Assembly: GCA_963765105.1 (NCBI GenBank)
Contig: CAVXUW010000003.1
Coordinates: forward strand, 82,608-146,607
DNA: 64,000 nucleotides
Origin: CALMEC01 sp963765105
GTDB lineage: Bacteria > Actinomycetota > Thermoleophilia > Miltoncostaeales > Miltoncostaeaceae
Reading direction: 5' to 3'
In this document: positions 47,978-55,966 of the stretch, in pieces
Layout: each line of letters opens with the position of its first letter
Numbering within the stretch: the stretch's first letter is position 1
Made by a program: the position numbers and the translations under genes
Notes under the pieces: model-generated
What the model saw: the letters and a program-made list of their open reading frames with translations, nothing else
Database searches by the model: none
Told to the model about the DNA's origin: nothing

Positions 47978-49468
47978 TCACGAAAATTGCCGGCGGGTCT
48001 CGCAGGGATCGGGATCGTCCGGAGCATCGGTCGTGACCGACTCGGGATCGGGAAGGTTGCGACCGTGGCGCGGGTGCTTGTCATGGCCGGCATCCTTGGG
48101 GCGATCGACCGTGGCATCGGGCGCAACCGAGTTTGGCGTCGCCGGTACCCCGGTGCTGACGACCGCCACCGGTGGGGGCGCAGGAGGCGGGGGCGCGGCA
48201 ACCGGGGCTGCAGGTACGGATGGCGCCGTCGCGGGCGGCGCGACTTCGACGGGCGCTTTGCGGTTTCGGTTCGGGGCCGGCTGTTTCGTGGGGGGCGTGC
48301 CACCGCGAGTCGGCTTTGGTGTCGGCGGTTGCGGCGGCGCCGTCCCGATGGGCCGCACGACAATGGGCTTTTTGGCCGAGACGCGGACGACCTGCGACGT
48401 TGCGAGCCGTGCCTGGCGGACGGGAGCCTTCGCCGACTGCGTCGGCTGAGGTGCAGGCTCCGCCGCGGGCCGCGAGGTGGGTTCCCCGGGTGACGCGACG
48501 ATCGGCGGCGGCGGGCTGACATCTGCCTGCGGCCCAGGGGGCTCGCCTGAGACCATCACGGCCACGACGGCCAATGCGCACGCGGTTGCCAAGCTGGCGG
48601 AACCCACGGCAACATTTCGGGTGATTGACGATCGGCCGGGGACTGCTCCGGTGCTCGAAGCGGTCGGGACCGCAAAACCGTTCGCGATCAACCCGTCTCC
48701 GACACCGAGCTTGAGCGCAAGCAAGGCATCGATGACGACAGGAGTGACCCGCACCGTTTCCGACGCTCCGGCAAGCATTCCGATGACCTCACGGCAGTCG
48801 ACACAGGAATCGACGTGCGCGGAGACGCGGGCGATGTCGGGCTCGTGGAGCTCGCCGTCGACCAGCGCCGACATCTCCGGGAGCAGCAGACGGCACTCAT
48901 CGGCCAGGCGCGAACCGTTGACGTTCAAGAGGCGGATCTCACGCCGCAGGTTTGCCCGTGCCCGGAAGATCAGTTGGGCGACCGCATTTTCCGACACGCC
49001 GATGATCTCGCCAATCTCACCGTAGCTTTTGTCTTCGAGCTCGCGCAGAGCGAGCGCCATGCGTTGGCGCGGAACGAGGCGGGCGTTGGCGATGCGAACG
49101 CCTTCTTGCTCATCCTTGAGCAGCAGCGCACGTTCGGGGTGTTCGTCGACGAAATGGTCGTCCACCGGACGCTCGGGGACCTCTGCGACGCTCACGAATC
49201 GCGAACCGCGGGCCCGGGTGCGGAAGTACGTGTTGCGACAGGTGGCGTACAGATACGCGGGGACGTTGACATTCGGGTCGTCGAAACGCTCCAGGGCGGG
49301 AATGGCACGGATGAACGTTTCCTGCGTGAGATCGTCCGCATCGTCGCGGTTGCCGGTCAGCCGCTGGGCATAGGCATGCACCGCGGCGGCGTGCTCCACG
49401 AAAAGATCTTCCCAGGACGCGCTGCGGGCTCGCTGCGCGTCGAGAAGGGTCTCAACTACGGGGATCAT
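47978..49468 (-). CDS. ECF sigma factor fused to zinc-finger/transmembrane anti-sigma-like tail
   Basis: A 496-aa fusion. Region 2 (about residues 20-90, LFVEHAAAVHAYAQRLTGNR, DDLTQETFIRAI) and region 4 (about 130-180, ALRELEDKSYGEIGEIIGVS, ENAVAQLIFRARANLRREI) make a complete ECF sigma. A zf-HC2 domain follows (about 190-235: ALVDGELHEPD, HVDSCVDCREVIGML, an HxxxCxxC zinc site), then one transmembrane helix (about 280-300, VGSASLATACALAVVAVMV) and a long Pro/Ala-rich tail. The anti-sigma and the sigma are thus on one chain, so release would need proteolysis or a conformational change. A coupled 55-aa ORF precedes it. Confidence 0.82.
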   Translation of the reverse strand: MIPVVETLLDAQRARSASWEDLFVEHAAAVHAYAQRLTGNRDDADDLTQETFIRAIPALERFDDPNVNVPAYLYATCRNTYFRTRARGSRFVSVAEVPERPVDDHFVDEHPERALLLKDEQEGVRIANARLVPRQRMALALRELEDKSYGEIGEIIGVSENAVAQLIFRARANLRREIRLLNVNGSRLADECRLLLPEMSALVDGELHEPDIARVSAHVDSCVDCREVIGMLAGASETVRVTPVVIDALLALKLGVGDGLIANGFAVPTASSTGAVPGRSSITRNVAVGSASLATACALAVVAVMVSGEPPGPQADVSPPPPIVASPGEPTSRPAAEPAPQPTQSAKAPVRQARLATSQVVRVSAKKPIVVRPIGTAPPQPPTPKPTRGGTPPTKQPAPNRNRKAPVEVAPPATAPSVPAAPVAAPPPPAPPPVAVVSTGVPATPNSVAPDATVDRPKDAGHDKHPRHGRNLPDPESVTTDAPDDPDPCETRRQFS

Positions 49469-49619
49469 CGGGTGGATTCATCTCGTCGCGTTCACGGAGG
49501 TAGCTCGAGAATTGTGCATGACAGGAAAGGATGTGTTCGAAGTTCGCGAGAACCTCCTCGATGACCTCCTGAATCCAAATGTCATCGACACTTGCGAGGG
49601 GGTTCCCGAAACGCGTCAC
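49452..49619 (-). CDS. Small acidic protein translationally coupled to the ECF sigma gene (55 aa)
   Basis: GTG at 49619 opens a 55-aa frame, VTRFGNPLASVDDIWIQEVI then EEVLANFEHILSCHAQFSSY, ending NPPDDPRS. It is helical and acidic, and its stop lies inside the start of the sigma gene (17-nt overlap), which is the usual layout of a coupled pair. It is too short for ordinary gene callers. No family is recognised. It could be a real small regulator or a chance frame; its codon use and amphipathic look favour the former. It starts just after an in-frame TAA at about 49630, and no good ribosome-binding site precedes it. Confidence 0.45.
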   Translation of the reverse strand: MTRFGNPLASVDDIWIQEVIEEVLANFEHILSCHAQFSSYLRERDEMNPPDDPRS

Positions 49620-49644
49620 ACATGTTTAAGCGCTGCTCAGGGGC

Positions 49645-49655
49645 ATTCCTTACGG
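49645..49655 (-). promoter_or_regulatory. CGTAAGGAA-type motif facing the sigma operon
   Basis: On the minus strand the site reads CCGTAAGGAAT and points to the ORF at 49619 and the ECF sigma gene. With 49692-49702 it forms an inverted pair (TTCCTTACG...CGTAAGGAA, 38-bp spacer). Confidence 0.4.
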
Positions 49656-49691
49656 TGTCTCTCCAGCAACACTACGCGGTGTCGTGGCTGA

Positions 49692-49702
49692 GCGTAAGGA
49701 AC
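49692..49702 (+). promoter_or_regulatory. GCGTAAGGAAC motif facing the response-regulator gene
   Basis: The 11-mer is identical to the kdp-upstream site at 4573-4583. It lies about 70 nt before the GTG at 49771. GGAAC with CGTAT 20 nt downstream loosely resembles an ECF-type promoter, with a longer spacer than the usual 16-17. Confidence 0.4.
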
Positions 49703-49770
49703 AGATGCCTCACGGCTCATTTCGTATGAGAAGTATCTGTAGCTTCCCCGACGAAAGGTCGTGAACACAC

Positions 49771-50460
49771 GTGCCCCGCGTTCTGGTCATCGATGACGAA
49801 CCCGACATTCGTGCGCTGTTGCGACTGTCGCTCGAAGCCGAGGGATATGACGTCGGTGAGGCGCCCGACGGCCGTGTCGCGGTGCAGCAGTTTCCCGAGG
49901 AGTCACCGGACATCGTGGTGCTCGACGTCACCCTCCCGGAACTTGACGGCTGGCAGACGCTCGAGCGGCTGAGAGATATCTCGGATGTGCCGATCATGAT
50001 GTTGACCGCCCGGGCAGGCGAGATGGACCGCGTTCGGGGATTGCGGTCCGGCGCCGATGACTACCTCGTGAAGCCGTTTAGTCGACGCGAGCTACTCGCG
50101 CGTATCGAAGCGTTGCTGCGTCGGGCCGGAGCCCAGAGGGGCTCGAGCGCTGTCTATCGGGACGAGAACGTGATGGTCGACTACGGGCAGCGACTCGTTG
50201 AAGCCAACGGGCATGAGGTGGCGCTCACCCCGCAGGAGTTTCGTTTGCTGGCCGCGTTGGTGCGGTCCGCGGGGCGCGTGTTGACCCACGAGGATCTCCT
50301 TCGTCAAGCCTGGGGCTCGACGGTGGGGGTCATGCCTGAGCAGGTGAAGCTCTACATCGGCTACTTGCGTCGAAAGCTCGGATGGAGCCCCAGCGAGTCG
50401 CCCATCGAGACGGTTCGGGGAGTGGGGTACCGCTATCGGCCGACTCGTCCTGCTGTGTAA
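49771..50460 (+). CDS. OmpR-family response regulator
   Basis: A 229-aa regulator: receiver (PRVLVIDDEPDIRALLRLSL, phospho-Asp in DIVVLDVTLPELDGW, Lys in DDYLVKPFSRREL) and winged helix (ALTPQEFRLLAALVRSAGRV, EQVKLYIGYLRRKLGW, ETVRGVGYRYRP). GTG 49771 is preceded by AAAGG at a suitable distance. The gene diverges from the ECF sigma operon and converges with a GAF-PAS kinase, which may be its partner although not co-transcribed. Its target genes are unknown; the shared upstream motif suggests a link with kdp. Confidence 0.85.
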   Translation: MPRVLVIDDEPDIRALLRLSLEAEGYDVGEAPDGRVAVQQFPEESPDIVVLDVTLPELDGWQTLERLRDISDVPIMMLTARAGEMDRVRGLRSGADDYLVKPFSRRELLARIEALLRRAGAQRGSSAVYRDENVMVDYGQRLVEANGHEVALTPQEFRLLAALVRSAGRVLTHEDLLRQAWGSTVGVMPEQVKLYIGYLRRKLGWSPSESPIETVRGVGYRYRPTRPAV

Positions 50461-50478
50461 GGCAGTTCTCGCCGAGCG

Positions 50479-52101
50479 CTAACGCGGCACCGGTCCCCGG
50501 GGGATTTCGATTCGAAACGTGGTGCCCGTGCCGGCGGCGCTGTCGACGCGGATGGTGCCGCCGTGGGCGTCCACGAGGCGTTTGACGACGGTGAGTCCGA
50601 GTCCGGTGCCGGGGATTCCGCTCTCTCGTGCGGCCTCGGAGCGGAAGAACCGCTCAAAGAGGTGATCCTGGTCGATGCCATCGATACCGCTTCCGCTATC
50701 GGTGACGGCGATGACCCCGACGGAGGCGTTGGGAAAGACACGAACGGTGATCGTGCCTCCGGCGGGGCTGAACTTCACCGCGTTCGAGATGACGTTGTCG
50801 ACGATTTGTCCCAAACGTGCCGCGTCGCCGATCACCGTCGTTGATGTGAGGTCGGTGGAGACGGTCACTTTGCGCGAGGCGCTGGTTGGCGCCGCCGCCG
50901 AGACCGCGTCGTTGGCGATGCGGTCGAGCGCCACAGGCCCGCGGTCGAGATGGATCTCGGCGCTGCCTTCCGCGACGATCTGCAGATCTCGGGTGAGTCG
51001 AAGGAGCCGTTCGGCGTTGCGCTGGATCACTCGGATGCGATCGTGATGATCGGTTGAGAGGCCATCATCGTCGATCAACAGCTCGCAGTAACCCAAGATG
51101 GACGTGAGGGGCGTGCGCAGCTCGTGCGACGTGATCGAGACGAACTCACTGCGAATCGCGTCGAACTCGGCGAGACGAAGGTTCTGGCCTTGGAGGGCTT
51201 GCCGGGCGTCGCGTTCCATTCGAAGAGCGGCCTCGCGGTCACGTTCCATGCGTTTGCGCGCCGTGATGTCGCGAAACACCCCCCGCGTCGAGACGCTCCC
51301 GTCCGAGTCGGTCTGGGCACTGATCGACCCCTCCACCTCGATGCTTTCACCTTCTCGTGTGACGAAGACCGTCTCGACGCGTCCCGGGCGGCCTTGCAAC
51401 GCTCGGGTAAATGCCCGGGCGCACCCGTCGTGGTGGTCGGGGTGTACCACCGATGAAAGGTGCACCGCGGCGACGTCCTCGGAGTAGCCCATACGTTCGC
51501 GCCATGCGCGGTTGACGTACTTGAACCGTCCGTCGGGCCCGACCGCCTGGATCAGGTCACCGACGCCGTCCAGGACGGCTTGGAGATTGGTGTAGACGTG
51601 CCCCAGCTCGGCGAGGGCTTGATCTCGGGAGGCCAATGCCCGGCGTACGCCGATACCGCGGCGCACGAGACCGGCAATACGCACGAGCAGCTCGGTCTGC
51701 TCGAACGACCTCGGTGACGTGTCGAACACGCAGAGGGTCCCCATTGGGGCCGCGGTGTCTTCGCTCGGGATCGCGACGCCCGCCGCGCTGCGGACGAACG
51801 GGGTGGTGCGAACCATGGGGTCGTTGGCAAAACGTTCGTCGCTGGCCATGTCCTCGATGACAAGTGGTCCATCGGCCGCCAGCACGGCTGCGCAGAAGCT
51901 CTCTCCCGACGTTGTGTCGTCGAGCTGCTCCCCGAAGCGAGCGATCACCCACGCACGGTCGCTCCCCACGAGGCGAATGCTGCCCATCGGCATGTTGCAC
52001 GCCTGGGCGGTTGTCTGCGCCAACTCGGTCAAAAAGAGCGGTGGCTCCGACCCCATCGGCTCGACCTCGACCGGGTGAGGAGACTGATCAGGCCGGCTCA
52101 T
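50479..52101 (-). CDS. GAF-PAS sensor histidine kinase, soluble
   Basis: A 540-aa kinase with a GAF domain (about residues 20-160; GESFCAAVLAADGPLVIEDM, SAAGVAIPSEDTAAPMGTLC), a PAS domain (about 170-290; AVGPDGRFKYVNRAWRERMG, RGVFRDITARKRME), HisKA with FVSITSHELRTPLTSIL (about 325) and an ATPase domain (NVISNAVKFSPAGG, DSGSGIDGIDQDHLFERFF, GIPGTGLGLTVVKRLVDAHG). No transmembrane helix is seen, so a cytoplasmic or ligand/light/redox cue is likely. The start at 52101 overlaps the stop of the thioredoxin-like gene, so the two are co-transcribed. It is convergent with the response regulator. Confidence 0.87.
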   Translation of the reverse strand: MSRPDQSPHPVEVEPMGSEPPLFLTELAQTTAQACNMPMGSIRLVGSDRAWVIARFGEQLDDTTSGESFCAAVLAADGPLVIEDMASDERFANDPMVRTTPFVRSAAGVAIPSEDTAAPMGTLCVFDTSPRSFEQTELLVRIAGLVRRGIGVRRALASRDQALAELGHVYTNLQAVLDGVGDLIQAVGPDGRFKYVNRAWRERMGYSEDVAAVHLSSVVHPDHHDGCARAFTRALQGRPGRVETVFVTREGESIEVEGSISAQTDSDGSVSTRGVFRDITARKRMERDREAALRMERDARQALQGQNLRLAEFDAIRSEFVSITSHELRTPLTSILGYCELLIDDDGLSTDHHDRIRVIQRNAERLLRLTRDLQIVAEGSAEIHLDRGPVALDRIANDAVSAAAPTSASRKVTVSTDLTSTTVIGDAARLGQIVDNVISNAVKFSPAGGTITVRVFPNASVGVIAVTDSGSGIDGIDQDHLFERFFRSEAARESGIPGTGLGLTVVKRLVDAHGGTIRVDSAAGTGTTFRIEIPRGPVPR

Positions 52102-52571
52102 GGAGAGGCGACAGAGCGGCGGTCGCGCGCCCCGAGGTGCCTCGCACGCAACGGGGTGAGCTCGGTCAGTCGCATCGTCTCGGTAGGTGTGATTGCGGTG
52201 ATGGGCTCACCGGCGGGACCGAGTTCGCGGGTCAGCCAGGCGTCGATCACCGCCGCCGGGCCGCCTCCTTGTCGTACAGCAAACACCTGCCCGGCGCGAA
52301 AGAGAACAAGGACGGGAACACTGGCTCGGCTCACGTGAATACCTCGCGGCCACAGGAGTTCTCCCCGGGCCGCCCATTCTTCGGGCGTGCTGAGCGCGGC
52401 GATGGTGATCGTCAGGTTGGGGCGACGGACGCCGATCTCCGCCAGCGTCGAGGTCAGAAGTTCGCAGGATGGGCACAGAGGAATCCCGAAGGCCATGAGC
52501 GCCGTTGGCGCCGCGATTGCTCGCGCGAGTTCGGCGGCGAGGGGGCCGGGGGTGGGGGTAGCCTGCGCCAC
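52098..52571 (-). CDS. Thioredoxin-like protein with CPSC motif
   Basis: A 157-aa thioredoxin-fold protein from GTG 52571: PTALMAFGIPLCPSCELLTS (redox pair CPSC about residues 33-36), then ITIAALSTPEEWAARGELLW and the cis-Pro region VSRASVPVLVLFRAGQVFAV. The frame runs on to 52898 inside the opposite HD gene without protein character, so I used the shorter form. Its start codon abuts that of the divergent HD gene, which is unusual and leaves its promoter inside the HD gene. It may feed redox information to the overlapping kinase gene's product. Confidence 0.6.
   Translation of the reverse strand: MAQATPTPGPLAAELARAIAAPTALMAFGIPLCPSCELLTSTLAEIGVRRPNLTITIAALSTPEEWAARGELLWPRGIHVSRASVPVLVLFRAGQVFAVRQGGGPAAVIDAWLTRELGPAGEPITAITPTETMRLTELTPLRARHLGARDRRSVASP
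52559..52564 (+). promoter_or_regulatory. -10 element TAGCCT (leaderless) for HD-domain gene
   Basis: TAGCCT ends 7 nt before the ATG at 52572. It overlaps the first codons of the divergent thioredoxin-like gene. Confidence 0.5.
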
Positions 52572-53153
52572 ATGACTGACGATATCGCGCGCGATCGCGA
52601 CCGAGCAATCGCCCTGCTTCACGAATGGGTGCAGAACGAGGGTCTTCGTCAACACGCCTACGCGGTGGAGGCATCGCTTCGGGCCTATGCGACAGCGTTG
52701 GGAGAGGATCCCGACGTTTGGGGCTGTGTGGGGCTGCTGCACGATTTCGATTGGGAACGCCACCCCACGCTGGATCGGCATCCGCAGGATGGCGAGCCGA
52801 TTCTGGCGGGGCTCGGCTATCCCGAGTGGTTTTGCCGGGCCATTCTCAGTCATGCCGATCACCTCACCGTCTCGCGTGACACACCACTCGAGAAGCACCT
52901 ATACGCCTGTGACGAGCTTCCCAGCTTCATCCATGCCTGCGCGCGGGTGCGTCCCCAGGGTTTTGACGGTCTCGAACCGAAGTCGGTGAAGAAGAAACTG
53001 AAGCAGCCGAGCTTTGCTGCCGGTGTCAACCGGGAGGATGTGGCCGGTGGAGCCGAGCTCATCGGGCGCGATCTCGACGATCACATCCGGTTTGTGATCG
53101 GCGCCCTTACTCCGATTGCTGCGGTACTGGGACTGCCTCCGGCGAACGGGTGA
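52572..53153 (+). CDS. HD-domain hydrolase-like protein
   Basis: A 193-aa HD-superfamily protein: EGLRQHAYAVEASLRAYATA supplies the first His, VGLLHDFDWERHPTLDRHPQ the HD pair and ILSHADHLTVS a further His, so a metal-dependent phosphohydrolase site is likely. It has the size and pattern of stand-alone HD-domain phosphohydrolases. Substrate unknown. The ATG at 52572 is supported by the leaderless -10 at 52559. Its 3' end overlaps the convergent DedA gene by 47 nt. Confidence 0.72.
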   Translation: MTDDIARDRDRAIALLHEWVQNEGLRQHAYAVEASLRAYATALGEDPDVWGCVGLLHDFDWERHPTLDRHPQDGEPILAGLGYPEWFCRAILSHADHLTVSRDTPLEKHLYACDELPSFIHACARVRPQGFDGLEPKSVKKKLKQPSFAAGVNREDVAGGAELIGRDLDDHIRFVIGALTPIAAVLGLPPANG

Positions 53154-53817
53154 TGCCGTCGATTCCCTCGGCGTCCAGGAGAGCCTGCTCCTTTTCGTGC
53201 CGCACATGACGCTTCTCGCGGATGGCGATGATCGCCGCAACGCCAACGGCGACCCCGAGGGCGATGAGCAAACCGACCCATGGCCGGTCTTTGAACGCGG
53301 CGCCGAAGATGTAGCCAAGAACGGCCGCCTGAGTCGACCACAGGATCGCACCGAGCGAATCGAATATGAGAAAACGTCGGTAGGTCATTCGCCCCGCACC
53401 GCAGGAGAGGTTGATGGCCAAACGAATCCCGGGCAAAAACCGTCCGGCAAACACCAGCGCCGAGCCGCGGCGATCGACCATCCGCTCTGCGGCGACCACA
53501 CGGTCGTGTCCGGCGACACGTGTGAAGAACCGACGGATGCGGTCACCACCAATGCGTCCAAGCCAGTACGCGATCGAATCGCCGAGAATGGCGCCAAGTG
53601 CCCCTGCGACGATCACCCCGAAGAGGCTAAGCGTCCCTTGAGCAGCGAACGTCCCGCCGGTGACGATGACCGTCTCACCGGGAAACAACGGGAAAACGCC
53701 GTCACCGGCGACGATCCCGAGGATTGCGGGATAGCCATGATCGGCCGCCCATTCGCCGGCACGTTCAAAGAAATCTAACCCGATTCCGGCCGAGATGACC
53801 GAAAACGGCTTTAGCAT
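53107..53817 (-). CDS. DedA-family membrane protein
   Basis: A 236-aa DedA/SNARE-associated protein with about five membrane segments. Characteristic stretches are GDGVFPLFPGETVIVTGGTF, GAILGDSIAYWLGR, RGSALVFAGRFLPGIRLAIN and FLIFDSLGAILWSTQAAVLG, including the conserved Gly-Arg-Phe. DedA proteins act as lipid scramblases or flippases, for example for undecaprenyl phosphate or phosphatidylethanolamine. The cytoplasmic C-terminal tail is charged (REKRHVRHEKEQALLDA). It is convergent with the HD gene. Confidence 0.87.
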   Translation of the reverse strand: MLKPFSVISAGIGLDFFERAGEWAADHGYPAILGIVAGDGVFPLFPGETVIVTGGTFAAQGTLSLFGVIVAGALGAILGDSIAYWLGRIGGDRIRRFFTRVAGHDRVVAAERMVDRRGSALVFAGRFLPGIRLAINLSCGAGRMTYRRFLIFDSLGAILWSTQAAVLGYIFGAAFKDRPWVGLLIALGVAVGVAAIIAIREKRHVRHEKEQALLDAEGIDGITRSPEAVPVPQQSE

Positions 53818-53865
53818 CTCGCGGAGAATGTCGACAGTGAAACCAATGAACGGGTCACGCCACTC

Positions 53866-54612
53866 ATGATGCCATCACCCGACCGTATTCGCGGAGCCAA
53901 TCGGGCCGATCGATGGTTGCTTGCGGCCGTGTTGGCATTTGTCGCATTGCTTGTGGCAACCCGTCCGGCGAGCGCTGCGGAGGTTGCGGCGCCGACGAAG
54001 ACCGTTTCCTGGTCGGCGCGACTACTGGCGCCCGTGACGGCACGCGTCGAGCCCGATCGTGCGTCGAAGAAAATCGTTGTTCTTCAACCCACCGCTCCGT
54101 TCAGCGGGGGGCCGGCCATCTTTCTGGTCGTTGACCGACGTCTGGTTGGTGAGCAAGAGTGGGTGAAGGTGCTTCTGCCCGTGCGTCCCAACGGAATCGC
54201 CGGGTGGATTCCGGCCGATGTCGTTCGCTTCCGTGAGAACCCGATGCGCATCGTGATCGACCACAGCGAGCGCAAGACCTACGTTTACCGCAGTGGCAAG
54301 CTGGTCTACACCACGCGCAATGCCGTGGGGAAGAAGGAGACGCCAACCCCAACGGGTCGTTTCGCCATCGCCGAGAAGGTTCTGCTCTCGCCGTCGGGCT
54401 TTCTTGGGCCGGTCGTGCTGGTGACGACGGGCTACTCACCCACCCTGAACGAGTATGCCGGGGGGAATGGCCGCTTTGCGATGCATGGCACGAGCCTGCC
54501 GACGCTCATCGGCACACGCGCGAGTCACGGCTGTATTCGCCACATGAACGCGTCGATTACCAGGATCTCCCGCATGGTTGCCCCCGGTACCCCGGTGAAC
54601 ATCCGCCCGTAG
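53866..54612 (+). CDS. L,D-transpeptidase (YkuD) with signal peptide
   Basis: A 248-aa exported protein. Residues 15-40 are a signal/anchor (WLLAAVLAFVALLVATRPAS). An SH3-like domain follows (about 45-125, VTARVEPDRASKKIVVLQPT). The YkuD catalytic domain (about 128-246) has the complete active site HGTSLPTL...RASHGCIR with catalytic Cys. L,D-transpeptidases make 3-3 cross-links or attach proteins to peptidoglycan. Start codons ATG ATG at 53866; no strong Shine-Dalgarno. The next gene begins 34 bp later. Confidence 0.88.
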   Translation: MMPSPDRIRGANRADRWLLAAVLAFVALLVATRPASAAEVAAPTKTVSWSARLLAPVTARVEPDRASKKIVVLQPTAPFSGGPAIFLVVDRRLVGEQEWVKVLLPVRPNGIAGWIPADVVRFRENPMRIVIDHSERKTYVYRSGKLVYTTRNAVGKKETPTPTGRFAIAEKVLLSPSGFLGPVVLVTTGYSPTLNEYAGGNGRFAMHGTSLPTLIGTRASHGCIRHMNASITRISRMVAPGTPVNIRP

Positions 54613-54633
54613 GCGACCGCCGACCCGTCGCAC

Positions 54634-54639
54634 TAGGCT
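54634..54639 (+). promoter_or_regulatory. -10 element TAGGCT (leaderless) for TPM-type gene
   Basis: TAGGCT ends 7 nt before the ATG at 54647. Confidence 0.55.
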
Positions 54640-54646
54640 TGGGCAC

Positions 54647-55315
54647 ATGAGGTCTCTTCGGTGGGTCACGTCGTTTGTCGCCGTTCTTGTGATGGCACCG
54701 TTTGCCGTGGCCGCGGTGACGGCCGATGCCCTCGCGGACGCGGATGTGGTGGTCGATTCGGGCGCCACGTTGAGCGATGGCGATCGTCAGCGTCTTCAGA
54801 GCGCAGCCGACGAACTCACGGCCAAAGGCTTCCCGGTGAAGTTCGTCGTCACCGAAGCAGCCGATGCCGAAGGGGATCTCACTGCGGCAAAGCTCCGCGC
54901 TGAGCTCGGTAAGAAGCTCGGAAGCATTGACAACATCGACGGGGTGTTCATCATCGCTCCGCGGCAGCTGGGCATCGATGCCGATGTCTTCCCGCGGGAG
55001 AAGCAGGAGGCCTTCGACGCCGAGCGCAGCACCCTTGCAGGCGACCCCATCGCCGGAACGATCAACATCGCCAAACGCTTTCAGAAGCTCGACGAAGCCG
55101 CGCTGCTTCCCGGGGAGAAGCTGCCGGAAAAGTCGTTCAACTGGCTGCTGCTCGTTGTGCTGCCCGCAGTACTCATCCTCGGCGGTCTCTTCGCCATCGT
55201 CCGTATCCGCCGAGCGGTCGCCCGGGGAGACGCGGCGCGAGGCACGCAGGTGTCAGACGGTGCGGATGCCCCAGATGACGACCCCGGCGCCGAAGGTGAG
55301 ACGCCGAACACGTAG
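54647..55315 (+). CDS. TPM-domain-like exported membrane protein
   Basis: A 222-aa protein with a signal peptide (MRSLRWVTSFVAVLVMAPFA), a TPM-like alpha/beta region (about residues 28-150: ADVVVDSGATLSDGDRQRLQ, VKFVVTEAADAEGDL, DGVFIIAPRQLGIDADVF) and a transmembrane helix near residue 170 (LLLVVLPAVLILGGLFAIVR), with an acidic cytoplasmic tail. TPM-domain proteins include phosphatase-like proteins and photosystem assembly factors; here the role is unknown. It overlaps the end of the convergent methyltransferase by 63 nt. Confidence 0.65.
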   Translation: MRSLRWVTSFVAVLVMAPFAVAAVTADALADADVVVDSGATLSDGDRQRLQSAADELTAKGFPVKFVVTEAADAEGDLTAAKLRAELGKKLGSIDNIDGVFIIAPRQLGIDADVFPREKQEAFDAERSTLAGDPIAGTINIAKRFQKLDEAALLPGEKLPEKSFNWLLLVVLPAVLILGGLFAIVRIRRAVARGDAARGTQVSDGADAPDDDPGAEGETPNT

Positions 55316-55966
55316 GTCGTCGATGCCGGCAGCCCGGTAGAGGTCGAGCAGCTCACCCATGGGGTGCGCGCGCCAGAAGGCGGGGATGTTCGTGCGGAGA
55401 AACCGCATCGTCTGTCCCCATTCCGGTGACATGAGCCGACCAGCAAGCGGACCCACAGCGGTGGTTGCGCGCCACCCCAGCCGTGGCAGGAGACGAGGTG
55501 GGACGCCAAACTCCAGGCTCCCGATGATGCCTCCCGTGCGGACGACCCGAGCGATCTCGCGCAGAGTGGCCGCAGGGTCGCCGACGTACCGCAGCAGGTA
55601 GGTAAAGGTGGCGGCGTCGAACTGCGCGTCAGGAAACGGCAAATGCTCGGCTTCGCCGATCATCAACCGGATGCGGTCGCCAACCCCCGCAGCTTCCACC
55701 GCCACACGCGCCTGGGCGAGCATTGCCGGGCTTTGGTCGATGCCCGTGACGCGACACCCTGTGCGTGCGTTGACGGCGAGCGCGATGGCGCCGGTTCCGG
55801 TAGCGACATCGAGCACCTGGGCATCGCGCGCGACGGTGATCTGTTCCACGAGAAACCGACGCCACCGCGGGTCCTGCCCGAACGACAGGCGCGCGCCGCC
55901 GCTGAGGTAGTCACCGGCGATGCCGGTGAAGATCTGCTGGGTCTCGTCCTTGGTGGGAGTACTCAG
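55253..55966 (-). CDS. UbiE/COQ5-type methyltransferase (demethylmenaquinone methyltransferase-like), probable CTG start
   Basis: A class I methyltransferase: VLDVATGTGAIALAV (motif I), VTGIDQSPAMLAQAR (motif II), AEHLPFPDAQFDAATFTYLL and LREIARVVRTGGIIGSLEFG are the UbiE/MenG signatures. The standard start (GTG 55849) gives only 198 aa and omits the conserved front TKDETQQIFTGIAGDYL. That segment is in frame upstream and has no ATG, GTG or TTG. A CTG at 55966 overlaps the thioredoxin stop as CTGA, the same junction geometry used by GTGA and ATGA elsewhere here, and gives 237 aa, the family length. Menaquinone synthesis is the probable role. Confidence 0.75.
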   Translation of the reverse strand: MSTPTKDETQQIFTGIAGDYLSGGARLSFGQDPRWRRFLVEQITVARDAQVLDVATGTGAIALAVNARTGCRVTGIDQSPAMLAQARVAVEAAGVGDRIRLMIGEAEHLPFPDAQFDAATFTYLLRYVGDPAATLREIARVVRTGGIIGSLEFGVPPRLLPRLGWRATTAVGPLAGRLMSPEWGQTMRFLRTNIPAFWRAHPMGELLDLYRAAGIDDLRVRRLTFGAGVVIWGIRTV

